This document shows positions 24,724-33,203 of a DNA stretch of 64,000 bases, one piece after another (the first letter of the stretch is position 1; each line of letters begins with the position of its first letter). The notes beneath the pieces are model-generated. The model ran no database searches. It saw only the letters and a list, made by a program, of their open reading frames with translations, and was not told the DNA's origin. The stretch is from Halobaculum marinum (GTDB lineage: Archaea; Halobacteriota; Halobacteria; Halobacteriales; Haloferacaceae). Position numbers and translations under genes: made by a program. The stretch is from NCBI RefSeq assembly GCF_029338555.1, contig NZ_CP119989.1, positions 558,001 through 622,000 of the forward strand. The letters run 5' to 3'.

Positions 24724-26649
24724 ATGGATTGGCGGCAGGCCGAACGCGAGCACGACCCGAACGTCACTCGGGACTCGCTGGCGGCCACCTTCGACGCGAG
24801 CGCCCGTGAGCACGCCGACCAAGTCGCACAGCGCTACAAGGGGGGCGTGTACGACCGCACGCTCGTCGAGGCGGGCGTCGTCGACGCCGCTCCGGACGGC
24901 GACTTCGCGGACCTGACGTACGCGGAGATGCACGACGTCGTCCGCCGACTGTCGGCGGGGTTCCGTGAACTCGGGGTGACCGCGGGCGACCGCGTCGGCA
25001 TCTTCTCGAACACCCGGATGGAGTGGGCCCACAGCGACTTCGCCCTGCTCGGTGCGGGCGCCGTCGTCTCGACCGTCTACAAGTCGTCGTCGCCCTCGCA
25101 GGTGCGCCACCTCCTCGCGGACCCGGGTGCGACCGGCGTCGTCGTCGAGAACCGCGACCTGCTCGACCGCGTCGTCTCCGTCGAGGACGACCTCGACCTG
25201 GAGTTCATCGTGCTGATCGACGGCGAGGCACACGAGCGCGACGACGTGTACACGCTCGGTGAGGTCCACGAGTTCGGGCGCGAAGTCGACCCCGGCGACG
25301 GCTGGGTCGTCGACCGCGACCTCGACGACCTCGCGAGTCTCATCTACACCTCCGGCACCACCGGGCAGCCGAAGGGCGCCGAGTTGACCCACCGGAACTT
25401 CCTCGCCAACGTCGACCAGTGTATGCGGCGGTTCGGCCCTCGCCCGGACAAGCCGGCGGACCTCCCCGTCATCGACGAGGAGTCGACGACGCTGTCGTTC
25501 CTCCCGCTGGCCCACGTGTTCGAGCGCCTCGCGGGCCACTTCATGCAGTTCTCGGCGGGTGCGACCGTCGCGTACGCCGAGTCGCCCGACACCCTGCGCG
25601 AGGACTTCGGCCTCGTCCGCCCGACGACGGCGACGAGCGTCCCGCGGGTCTACGAGAAACTGTACGCCGCGATCCGCGAGCAGGCGTCGGAGTCGCCGGT
25701 GAAAGAGCGCATCTTCAACTGGGCGACGGGCGTCGGCCGCGAGTACCACCGCGCCGACGACCCCGGGCTCTCGCTGCGGACGCGCTACGCCGTCGCCGAC
25801 CGACTCGTCTTCTCCAGCGTGAAGGAGGCGCTCGGCGACAACATCGACTTCTTCATCTCCGGTGGGGGGTCGCTGTCGGCGGACCTGTGTGAACTGTACC
25901 ACGGGATGGGGCTGCCCATCCTCGAGGGGTACGGCCTCACCGAGACGTCGCCGGTCGTCACGACGAACCCGCCCGAAGAGCCGAAGGTCGGCACCATCGG
26001 CCACCCGGTGTACGACGTCGAGGTGCGCGTCGACGACGACGTGGGCGCCGTCGAGGACGACGGCGGCGACGTGGGCGAGTTGCTCGTGCGCGGGCCGAAC
26101 GTGTTCCGCGGCTACCGCAACCTCCCCGAGGAGACCGAGGCGGCGTTCGTCGAGGTCGATGACGAGCGTTGGTTCCGCACGGGCGACGTGGTGAAGATCC
26201 GACCGGATGGCTTCATCGAGTTCCGCGAGCGGGCCAAGCAGCTGATGAAGCTCTCGACGGGCAAGTACGTCCCGCCGGGCGCCATCGAGGACTCGTTCGC
26301 CGCCTCGGAGGTCGTCGAACAGGCGATGGTGATCGGCGACGCGCGAAAGTTCGTCTCCGCCATCGTCGTCCCGAACCTCGGCGCCGTCCGCGAGTGGGGC
26401 GAGCGCGAGGGGTACGACCTGCCGACCGACGACGCCGCGCTGTGTCGCGACGACCGCGTCCGCGAGTTGATCCAGTCGGAGGTCGACCGCGTCAACGAGT
26501 CGTTCGAGGCCCACGAGACGATCAAGCAGTTCCGCGTCGTCCCCGAGGAGTTCTCCGAGGAGAACGACCTGCTGACGCCGACGATGAAAAAGAAGCGTCG
26601 GAACATCCTCGACCGCTACGCAGACGAGATCGGATCGATGTACGAATGA
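24724..26649 (+). CDS. Long-chain acyl-CoA synthetase (AMP-forming)
   Basis: The product has 641 residues, the usual length for long-chain acyl-CoA ligases. YTSGTTGQPKG (about 208-218) is the AMP/phosphate loop, FLPLAHVFER is the adjacent fatty-acid gate region, SGGGSLSADLCELYHGMGLPILEGYGLTETSP is the adenylate motif region, and FRTGDVVKIRPDGFIEFRERAKQLMKLSTGKYV holds the hinge and A8 loop with the catalytic Lys toward the C-terminus. It activates fatty acids with ATP and CoA in the cytoplasm. Together with the thiolase at 62219 it indicates fatty-acid use by the organism. CTTATTAG lies 24-31 bases before the ATG. Confidence 0.93.
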   Translation: MDWRQAEREHDPNVTRDSLAATFDASAREHADQVAQRYKGGVYDRTLVEAGVVDAAPDGDFADLTYAEMHDVVRRLSAGFRELGVTAGDRVGIFSNTRMEWAHSDFALLGAGAVVSTVYKSSSPSQVRHLLADPGATGVVVENRDLLDRVVSVEDDLDLEFIVLIDGEAHERDDVYTLGEVHEFGREVDPGDGWVVDRDLDDLASLIYTSGTTGQPKGAELTHRNFLANVDQCMRRFGPRPDKPADLPVIDEESTTLSFLPLAHVFERLAGHFMQFSAGATVAYAESPDTLREDFGLVRPTTATSVPRVYEKLYAAIREQASESPVKERIFNWATGVGREYHRADDPGLSLRTRYAVADRLVFSSVKEALGDNIDFFISGGGSLSADLCELYHGMGLPILEGYGLTETSPVVTTNPPEEPKVGTIGHPVYDVEVRVDDDVGAVEDDGGDVGELLVRGPNVFRGYRNLPEETEAAFVEVDDERWFRTGDVVKIRPDGFIEFRERAKQLMKLSTGKYVPPGAIEDSFAASEVVEQAMVIGDARKFVSAIVVPNLGAVREWGEREGYDLPTDDAALCRDDRVRELIQSEVDRVNESFEAHETIKQFRVVPEEFSEENDLLTPTMKKKRRNILDRYADEIGSMYE

Positions 26650-26729
26650 CCGTGATCGATCGATCGATTTAGCGGGGCGTCGCGCCGCAGTAGGGGCCTT
26701 TTTCAATCGCGCACTCATGACCCGTGTAT

Positions 26730-26737
26730 GGAGGTGA
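26730..26737 (+). promoter_or_regulatory. Shine-Dalgarno sequence GGAGGTGA
   Basis: A strong anti-16S match four bases before ATG 26742, rare in a window dominated by leaderless starts. It decides the start of the antiporter at 26742 over the GTG at 26724. CTTTTTCAAT at 26698-26707 is the upstream TATA-like element. Confidence 0.6.
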
Positions 26738-26741
26738 GGGA

Positions 26742-28607
26742 ATGGCGGCAGGCGCCGCGCAGCTGATCGCGCTCGTCGCCGCCATCATTGGCGTCGGCGT
26801 CACCGCACAGGTGCTCTCGGACCGGTTCCAGCTGCCGAGTATCATCTTCCTCATCACCGCCGGCGTCCTGTTGGGGCCGGAAGGGCTGGGGCTGATCACG
26901 CAGGAGACGTTCGGCCTCACCGGGCTGTCGACCATCGTCGGCCTCTCGGTCGCTATCATCGTCTTCGAGGGCGCGTTCCACCTCCGGATCGACAAGCTCC
27001 GGGAGGCGCCCGCGGCGACGCTTCGACTCGTCACCGTCGGTGCCGTCATCGCGTTCATCGGGACGACGCTCGTCGTCCACTTCGCGCTCGGCGTCGAGTG
27101 GCTCGTCGCGGGACTGATCGGCGCGCTGCTGGTCGCCACCGGACCGACGGTGATCGCACCGATCCTGGAGGTAGTGCCGGTGCGCGACCGCGTCGCCACT
27201 GCGCTCGACACCGAGGGGATCGTCAACGACGTGACCGCCGCGATCCTCGCGGTCGTCATCTTCGAGGCCATCGTCACGGAGACGACCGCGCCGGGGGAGT
27301 TGGCGACGCTGTTCGCCGAACGACTCGGCGTCGGGGTCATCGTCGGCGCGCTGGTCGCGGGTATCATCTACTACGCCCTGCGCTACATCGACCTCTCGCC
27401 GGGGAACGCCCCGCAGAACGCTCGACTGCTCGTGCTCGCGGGGGCGCTCGTCGCCTACGGCGGCGCGAACTACGTCGCGACCGAGGCCGGAATCGCCGCG
27501 GTCGCGGTCGCGGGGATCCTGCTGGGGAACGCCGACGTCCCCTACGAGGAGGACATCACGGACTTCAAGGGAGACATCACGCTGCTGGTCCTCTCGTTCG
27601 TGTTCATCGCGCTGGCGGCGCTGTTGCAGTTCGAGAACCTGATCGCGTTGGGAGTCGGCGGCATCGTCGTCGTCGTCGCCGTCATGTTCGTCATCCGACC
27701 GGTGTTGGTGCTGCTGTCGACGGTCGGCGACCGGTTCCAGTGGAACGAGCGACTGTTCATGTCGTTCGTCGGTCCGCGGGGGATCATCCCAGCGTCGGTC
27801 GCGACGCTGTTCGCCGTGGAGTTGGCGAACGAGGGGCTGACGGCAGCAGCCGACGTGCTCGTCGGAACCGTGTTCCTCGTCATCCTCGCGACGGTCGTGG
27901 TCGAGGGCGGGTTCGCCAGACAGATCGCAGAGCGGCTTGACGTGATTCCTATGAGAGTACTCATCATCGGAGGCGGGAAGGTGGGCCGCACGCTCGCCGA
28001 ACGCCTCGAAGACCGCGGCGAGAACGTGGTCATCATCGAGAACGACGAGGAAGTGATCCAGATCGCACGCAACGCGGGCCACACGGTCCACATCGGCGAC
28101 GGCACCGACACGGACGTGCTCCGGTCGGCCGGTGCGGAGAACGCCCGCATCGTCGTCGCCGCCACCGGGGACGACGACGCGAACCTCCTCGTGGCACAGC
28201 TCGCGGAGTCGAAGTTCAGCCCCGAGACGATCCTCGCACGGGCGAACAACCCCGACAACGTCGAGGCGTTCGAGGAACTCGGCGTCCGCACCGTCTCCTC
28301 GGTGCTGGCGACGGCGCAGGCCATCGACAACTACATCGAGCGGCCGGCGCTGGCGAACTGGATGGGCGAGATCGGCCGCTCGGGCGACGTCCAAGAGATC
28401 GAGGTCACGTCCGAGGAGATGGCCGGCGTGACCGTCCGCGAGATCGGACCGGAACTGCCCGGCGGGAGCCTCATCGCGGTCGTCGCCCGCGATGGCGAGA
28501 CGCAGGTGCCCGACGCGGACTTCACCCTCCAGGTCGGCGACCGCGTCACGATCATCGGCAACCGCGACGACGTGCGGGCGGCGATGCGGCAGTTCAACCC
28601 CGAGTAG
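26742..28607 (+). CDS. NhaP/CPA1-type cation:proton antiporter fused to TrkA-N and TrkA-C domains
   Basis: The product has 621 residues. Residues 1-400 contain about 12 transmembrane helices. IVNDVTAAI is the family motif around the ion-binding Asp, and FVGPRGIIPASVATL is the C-terminal CPA1 hallmark. At residue 404 a cytoplasmic part starts MRVLIIGGGKVGR, a Rossmann RCK/TrkA-N domain (NAD(H)-binding GGGKVG, then VIIENDEE), followed by a TrkA-C domain from about 535. The expected job is Na+ or K+/H+ exchange, gated by nucleotide or another ligand through the RCK domain. This fits osmotic and pH control in a salt-in organism. A short spacer separates it from the convergent SDR gene. Confidence 0.9.
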   Translation: MAAGAAQLIALVAAIIGVGVTAQVLSDRFQLPSIIFLITAGVLLGPEGLGLITQETFGLTGLSTIVGLSVAIIVFEGAFHLRIDKLREAPAATLRLVTVGAVIAFIGTTLVVHFALGVEWLVAGLIGALLVATGPTVIAPILEVVPVRDRVATALDTEGIVNDVTAAILAVVIFEAIVTETTAPGELATLFAERLGVGVIVGALVAGIIYYALRYIDLSPGNAPQNARLLVLAGALVAYGGANYVATEAGIAAVAVAGILLGNADVPYEEDITDFKGDITLLVLSFVFIALAALLQFENLIALGVGGIVVVVAVMFVIRPVLVLLSTVGDRFQWNERLFMSFVGPRGIIPASVATLFAVELANEGLTAAADVLVGTVFLVILATVVVEGGFARQIAERLDVIPMRVLIIGGGKVGRTLAERLEDRGENVVIIENDEEVIQIARNAGHTVHIGDGTDTDVLRSAGAENARIVVAATGDDDANLLVAQLAESKFSPETILARANNPDNVEAFEELGVRTVSSVLATAQAIDNYIERPALANWMGEIGRSGDVQEIEVTSEEMAGVTVREIGPELPGGSLIAVVARDGETQVPDADFTLQVGDRVTIIGNRDDVRAAMRQFNPE

Positions 28608-28631
28608 GCTCCGGGGTTCGGTGCGCCGTTC

Positions 28632-29423
28632 TCAGAGGTTCGAACTCCCGAGGCCACCCTCCACCGGAATCGCCGTGCCGTTGATGTACCCCGACGCCGG
28701 CGAGGAGAGGAACGCGACGGTGTTACCCAACTCCATCGGGTCGCCGATGCGATTCAGTGGGTTCGACTCCCCGCGTGCGGCCAGCCCCGCCTCGTACGAC
28801 TCGTACTCGCCGCGGTCGACGCCCGCCTGGATGAGGTTCTCGATCCGACTCGTCTCGTGTGGCCCCGGGAGCACCGCGTTCGTCCGCACCTCGGGGGCCA
28901 GTTCCCGCGAGAGCGTCTTCGTCAGCCCGATCACCGCCATCCGCACCGAGTTCGACAACACCAGCGAGTCGATGGCCTCCTTCACGCTGCGGGAGGTGAC
29001 CGCGACGAACGTCCCCCCGCCGTCCGCGCGGAGTGGGTCGGCGGCGGCCCGAACCGTCCGGACGACGCTCATCACGAGCAGGTCGTAGGCGGTGTACCAG
29101 TCCTCGTCGGTGGTGTCGAGGAACGGCCCGCTGGGCGGGCCGCCCGCGCTCGTCACGAGGTGGTCGAGGCCGCCGAACGCCTCGACGGTCGCCTCGACGA
29201 GCGCCGCCCCCGCGTCTGGGTCGGTGAGGTCGGCGGCGTGGCCCACCACGTCGCCGTCCCCGGCGGCGTCGATCCGATCGACCGCCTCGGCCAGTCGCTC
29301 CTCGTCGCGCCCGTTCACGACGACGTTCACGCCTTCCCGGACGAGCGCCGTCGCCGACGCCTCCCCGAGGCCGCTACTCGATGCCGTCACCAGGGCCGCG
29401 TTCCCCGCGATGTCGTAGTCCAT
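28632..29423 (-). CDS. SDR-family protein with altered catalytic site
   Basis: The product has 263 residues with a Rossmann fold: VTASSSGLGEA (cofactor glycine motif), VVVNGRDEERL and DHLVTSAGG. Ser is present (AVTSRSVKEAID), but where classical SDRs have Y-x-x-x-K it reads LSNSVRMAVIGLTK: the Tyr is missing and the Lys is Arg. NAVLPGPHETSRIENL and the C-terminal INGTAIPVEGG are otherwise standard. Related divergent SDRs with an LSN-x-x-R signature are common, and their reactions are largely undefined. The gene is divergent from the sugar ABC operon with a 195-base shared spacer, so it may belong to the same regulon. Confidence 0.88.
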   Translation of the reverse strand: MDYDIAGNAALVTASSSGLGEASATALVREGVNVVVNGRDEERLAEAVDRIDAAGDGDVVGHAADLTDPDAGAALVEATVEAFGGLDHLVTSAGGPPSGPFLDTTDEDWYTAYDLLVMSVVRTVRAAADPLRADGGGTFVAVTSRSVKEAIDSLVLSNSVRMAVIGLTKTLSRELAPEVRTNAVLPGPHETSRIENLIQAGVDRGEYESYEAGLAARGESNPLNRIGDPMELGNTVAFLSSPASGYINGTAIPVEGGLGSSNL

Positions 29424-29434
29424 CGTTCGTCAGG

Positions 29435-29465
29435 CCGCACGCGGGCGGCCCGCAAAAGCGTGCGG
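29435..29465. promoter_or_regulatory. Inverted repeat flanking the SDR TATA box
   Basis: CCGCACGC (29435-29442) and GCGTGCGG (29458-29465) are perfect 8-base arms enclosing CTTTTGCGGG (minus strand), the likely TATA element 26 bases before the SDR start at 29423. It is positioned as an operator for a dimeric regulator. Confidence 0.45.
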
Positions 29466-29582
29466 GTCGGTGCCGTCCCTCACGATTGCTGGCACGATCG
29501 ACAGACGGGAGCCCTGTGGCGTCTCAGGACGTGGGTATGTCGGTAGGGTAATTGATGTCATTCGGAAATCCTTCAAGTCACC

Positions 29583-29597
29583 TATATACTTTAATAT
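29583..29597 (+). promoter_or_regulatory. AT-rich promoter of the ABC/dehydratase operon
   Basis: TATATACTTTAATAT, the most AT-rich stretch around, ends 21 bases before the ATG at 29619. TTTAAT within it is at canonical TATA spacing for leaderless initiation. Confidence 0.6.
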
Positions 29598-29618
29598 CTT
29601 GGTGTCACATGGCATGGT

Positions 29619-31226
29619 ATGGCACCGAATGGCAAGCCGGACCGCCGAACCGTGCTGAAACTGGCCGGGACAGGAGCGCTCGCGTCGCTCGCCGGTTGTG
29701 CTGGAGGGGGAGACGGAAACGGAGGAACTGACGGCGACGGCGGTGGGGGCGGTGGCGGCGGCGGTGGGGGCGATGGGGGCGGTGGCGGTGGCGACGAGGA
29801 GTTCATGGCCATCGCACAGAACCTGGGGATCGATCAGAACTGGGAGCAGCGCCGGATCGGCGCCGCCGACAACTGGCCGATAGAGCAGCGACGGGACGTC
29901 CCCGACCGGCAGAACGACACGACGTGGACGAACAGCGGCGCGTTCCAAAGCGCCGTCGAGAACGACGTGTGGGCACCGCCAGAGGGGTGGGACGACACCG
30001 CCGCTGGCGACGTCGAGACGCTCCAGATCCTCAACCACGGCGCGGCGAACATGGAGTTCGACCCCGCGACGCTGGCGGCCCACGAGATGTTCACCGAGAA
30101 GACGGGCATCGAACTCGACGTCATCGAGATCGGTGTCGACCAGGCGAACACACGCGAGCAGCAGTTCCTCTCCTCGGAGGAGCCGATGCCGCACGCGTTC
30201 AACGTCGACGGCATCCTCGTCCCGGTGTTCGTCGAGCAGGGCTATCTGGAGGTGACGGACGCCCTGTATCCCGAGGGCGGCTACGACCCGTACATCCCGG
30301 CGCTCCAGAGCCTCGTCGAGTGGGACATCGGTCCCGTGATGCAGGGGACCCACACGTACGGCTACCCGAACATCGGAGAGGCCAGCATGGGGCACCTCCG
30401 GCCGGACCTCGTCGAGGAGCAGGGCATCGACCCCGAGCGCTTCCAGGGCGAGTGGTCCTGGGACCTCCTCGAGGAGCTGGGTGAGGCGTTCGCCGGCACC
30501 GACGTGAACGCGTTCGCCTACTACGCCGGCACCTCGACGTACCTCGCGTACTCGTTCCGCGAGCTGCTGTTCCAGCAGGGCGGTCGCATGGTCCAGGACG
30601 ACGGCACGGTCGTGATGAACTCCCCCGAGGCCGTTCGTGTCATCCAGAAGATGAAGGAGTGGCGCGACAAAGGGTACGTCCCCAGCGACGTCATCTCCTA
30701 CGGGGAGGGTGACATCGTCGACCTGTACGCGTCCGGCCAACTCGCGTACACGACCGCGTTCTCCGACTTCATCCCGCGGCTGCTCCAGGAGTACGAGGCC
30801 GGCAGCGAGTACCAGGTCGTCGTCCCGCCCGCGGCCAACGCCGGCCCCGCGCCGACGCAGGCCGGCCTGGTCGCGCCGAACACGACGAGTATCAATCGGT
30901 TCGCCGACACCGGTCACAAGCTGGCCGCGATGCTGTACGGCGACCTGAAGCTGAGCTACTACACGCAGTGGCTGGAGTTCACCTACGAGGGGAACATCTC
31001 CTACATGGAGCAGGTGTACACCGACTCCGCGGAGAACGACTTCGTCACGTTCGGCGACACCATCGGCGACGCCATCAGCAACGGCGTCCTGGAGCTGTTC
31101 CCGCAGATGGCGTCCGTGTTCCAGCAGATGCTGTCGCCGGTCCAGCGCGCCATCCAGGGCTCCATCTCGCCACAGCAGGCGATGGACCAGGTGCAGGACT
31201 TCGTCGACTCCGAGATCAACAACTGA
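29619..31226 (+). CDS. Tat lipoprotein solute-binding protein of a CUT1-type sugar ABC transporter
   Basis: The product has 535 residues. Twin-Arg signal (R9-R10 in PDRRTVLKLAG) and lipobox LAGC with Cys27, followed by a Gly/Asp-rich linker to about residue 62, place it on the outer face. The mature part follows the extracellular sugar-binding family 1 pattern: LAAHEMFTEKTGIELDVIEIG, FNVDGILVPVFVEQGYLEVTDAL, MVQDDGTVVMNSPEAVRVI. The binding protein is large for the family. It is the first gene of the operon; both permeases and the ATPase follow at once. The ligand is unknown. Downstream enolase-superfamily dehydratases suggest a sugar, uronate or aldonate. Confidence 0.92.
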   Translation: MAPNGKPDRRTVLKLAGTGALASLAGCAGGGDGNGGTDGDGGGGGGGGGGGDGGGGGGDEEFMAIAQNLGIDQNWEQRRIGAADNWPIEQRRDVPDRQNDTTWTNSGAFQSAVENDVWAPPEGWDDTAAGDVETLQILNHGAANMEFDPATLAAHEMFTEKTGIELDVIEIGVDQANTREQQFLSSEEPMPHAFNVDGILVPVFVEQGYLEVTDALYPEGGYDPYIPALQSLVEWDIGPVMQGTHTYGYPNIGEASMGHLRPDLVEEQGIDPERFQGEWSWDLLEELGEAFAGTDVNAFAYYAGTSTYLAYSFRELLFQQGGRMVQDDGTVVMNSPEAVRVIQKMKEWRDKGYVPSDVISYGEGDIVDLYASGQLAYTTAFSDFIPRLLQEYEAGSEYQVVVPPAANAGPAPTQAGLVAPNTTSINRFADTGHKLAAMLYGDLKLSYYTQWLEFTYEGNISYMEQVYTDSAENDFVTFGDTIGDAISNGVLELFPQMASVFQQMLSPVQRAIQGSISPQQAMDQVQDFVDSEINN

Positions 31227-31253
31227 TGAGCCGGAGACGCACACCGACTCGCC

Positions 31254-32201
31254 ATGGCGACTGAGGACTTCCGGGGCGACGTCGGCCCCCACGGGAGCGG
31301 CGTCACCGGCTGGATCTCCGACTGGGTGAACGACCACATCCGGACGGTGCTGCTCGGGCCGTCGCTCGTGGCGCTGTTCGTCGTGTTCATCTACCCGGCG
31401 ATCATGCTGGTGTGGCTGTCGCTGCAGAACACCCGCGGGTTCGGCGAGACGTTCGAGCCGACGTACAACTACGGACGCATCTTCGGCGACCCGACGTTCT
31501 GGAACGCCGTCGAGAACACGCTCGTGTACTCGTTCGGGTCGCTGTTCGTCTCGGTCGCGGTGGGACTCGTCGTCGCGCTGGCGCTGAACAAACTGGCCGA
31601 CGACTACCTCAGAGACACGTACACCACCCTCATCCTGCTGTCGTGGGCGGTGCCGCTGTCTATCGTCGGCGTCACCTGGCGCTGGATGTTCAACGGCCAA
31701 CTCGGCGTCGTGAACCGCGTGCTGTTGGACCTGGGACTGCTGTCGAGTTCGTTCTCGTGGCTCACCAGTTCCTCGACCGCGATGGGCGTCGTCGTCCTCG
31801 CGGACTCGTGGTCGCGCATCCCGTTCGCGGCCATCGTGCTCCTCGCGGGGTTGCAGTCGATCCCGCAGGAGATGTACGACGCCGCCAAGATCGACGGCGC
31901 GACGACGTGGCAGACGTTCCGCCACGTCACGCTCCCGTACCTCAGACCGTCGTTCTTCGTGGCGGGACTGATCACGTGGATGTTCGCGTTCCGGGCGTTC
32001 GCCATCCCGTTCTCCACGACGGGCGGCGGCCCGGGCGGCGCGACCGAGACGCTCGCCATCTACATCCACCGGTTCGGGATCCAACTGCTCGACTACGGGT
32101 TCGCGTCGGCGGTGGCCGTGTTCCTCGTCTCCGTGACGCTGGTCGTGGCCGCCGGCTACGTGTATTTCATCCTCGAACGGATGGAGGAGATCGAGGTCTG
32201 A
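31254..32201 (+). CDS. Sugar ABC transporter permease, MalF/UgpA type
   Basis: The product has 315 residues with about six transmembrane helices. The cytoplasmic EAA loop is EMYDAAKIDGATTWQTFRHV (about 204-223), which docks on the ATPase. The N-terminal 30 residues are cytoplasmic. It lies 28 bases after the binding-protein gene and one base before the next permease, so it is clearly cotranscribed. The two permeases form the heterodimeric membrane channel. Confidence 0.93.
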   Translation: MATEDFRGDVGPHGSGVTGWISDWVNDHIRTVLLGPSLVALFVVFIYPAIMLVWLSLQNTRGFGETFEPTYNYGRIFGDPTFWNAVENTLVYSFGSLFVSVAVGLVVALALNKLADDYLRDTYTTLILLSWAVPLSIVGVTWRWMFNGQLGVVNRVLLDLGLLSSSFSWLTSSSTAMGVVVLADSWSRIPFAAIVLLAGLQSIPQEMYDAAKIDGATTWQTFRHVTLPYLRPSFFVAGLITWMFAFRAFAIPFSTTGGGPGGATETLAIYIHRFGIQLLDYGFASAVAVFLVSVTLVVAAGYVYFILERMEEIEV

Positions 32202-32202
32202 T

Positions 32203-33072
32203 ATGGCCGGCGCAGACCCCACTCTCCAGCAGTATCGGCGTCGACAGCGCGTGTGGGACGCCCTCGAGAGTCGCTACGTCGTCCACCTCGTGTTGTTCCT
32301 GGCGGTGCTGTTCATCATCCTCCCGATCGTGTGGATGTTCATCACGTCGCTGAAGACGCGCCAGGGCGTGCTCTCACCGGCGTACCTCCCGCTCGAGCCG
32401 ACGCTCGCGGCGTACGACCGCGCGCTGTTCGACCGCGGCTTCTGGCGGGCGGTCGTCAACAGCGTGATCGTCGCGTCCGTCTCGACGGCGATCGTGATGG
32501 TGCTCGGGACGCCCGCCGGCTACGTGTTCAGCCGGTTCCGCTTCCGGTTCGACAACGCGGTGTTCGTGTTCGTGCTGTTCACCCGGCTGTTCCCGCCGAT
32601 CGGACTGGTGACGCCGTACTACCGGATCGTCTCGACGTTCGGCCTGCTCAACACGAAGACGGGCATCATCATCGCGAACGTGTACCTGTGGTTGCCGCTG
32701 GTGATCTACATCATGCGCAACTTCTTCATCACGATCCCGACGGCGCTCGACGAGGCCGCCCGGGTCGACGGGTGCACGAAGATCCAGGCGTTCCGGCACG
32801 TCGTGTTCCCGGTCGTCTTGCCCGGGTTCGCGGCGGGGACGATCCTCACGTTCCTCTACTCGTGGCGCGAGTTCCTGTTCGCGTTCACGGTGAGCACCGA
32901 CCTCCGGTCGATGACCATCCCCGTCGCGACGTTCCTGTTCGTCGGCGACGCGGGGATCGACTGGGGCGCGATGGCCGCCGCGGCCATCGTCGCGGTGATC
33001 CCGTCGGCGCTGGTGGTGGTGTTCTTCCAGCGCTACATCGTCGTCGGACTGACCGGGGGGATGAAGGGATGA
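32203..33072 (+). CDS. Sugar ABC transporter permease, MalG/UgpE type
   Basis: The product has 289 residues with six predicted transmembrane helices. The EAA loop is ALDEAARVDGCTKIQAFRHV (about 186-205), and the N-terminal helix LFIILPIVWMFITSLKTRQ fits the MalG group. Its stop codon overlaps an ATG (ATGA at 33069-33072) that opens a short frame reaching exactly the ATPase start. Second half of the membrane channel. Confidence 0.93.
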   Translation: MAGADPTLQQYRRRQRVWDALESRYVVHLVLFLAVLFIILPIVWMFITSLKTRQGVLSPAYLPLEPTLAAYDRALFDRGFWRAVVNSVIVASVSTAIVMVLGTPAGYVFSRFRFRFDNAVFVFVLFTRLFPPIGLVTPYYRIVSTFGLLNTKTGIIIANVYLWLPLVIYIMRNFFITIPTALDEAARVDGCTKIQAFRHVVFPVVLPGFAAGTILTFLYSWREFLFAFTVSTDLRSMTIPVATFLFVGDAGIDWGAMAAAAIVAVIPSALVVVFFQRYIVVGLTGGMKG

Positions 33073-33203
33073 CCGCCCCGCCGCCCTTCCCCGTCTCGAC
33101 CCGGTCGGACCGCTCTCGCGGACGTCGCCGACCACGCAGGAACCGCCACCGCACCGCCGCGAGCGGTGCCGGCACCGCCACGACCGACCGGAGTACACCA
33201 TGA
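33069..33203 (+). CDS. Possible 44-residue coupled micro-ORF between permease and ATPase genes
   Basis: ATG at 33069 overlaps the permease stop by four bases (ATGA), and the frame ends at a TGA that overlaps the ATPase ATG by four bases (ATGA at 33200-33203). The peptide is Arg-, Pro- and Thr-rich (MTAPPPFPVSTRSDRS...) with no recognisable domain and is unusually basic for a haloarchaeal protein. It may serve only to carry ribosomes across the 127-base gap, or be fortuitous. Confidence 0.3.
   Translation: MTAPPPFPVSTRSDRSRGRRRPRRNRHRTAASGAGTATTDRSTP

Noticed and set aside
26650-26672. GATC short tandem repeat
   Set aside because: Only about four units at a gene end, within chance.
28634-28650. 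tRNA T-loop-like GGTTCGAACT
   Set aside because: No acceptor stem or anticodon arm around it; it is the C-terminal coding end of the SDR gene.
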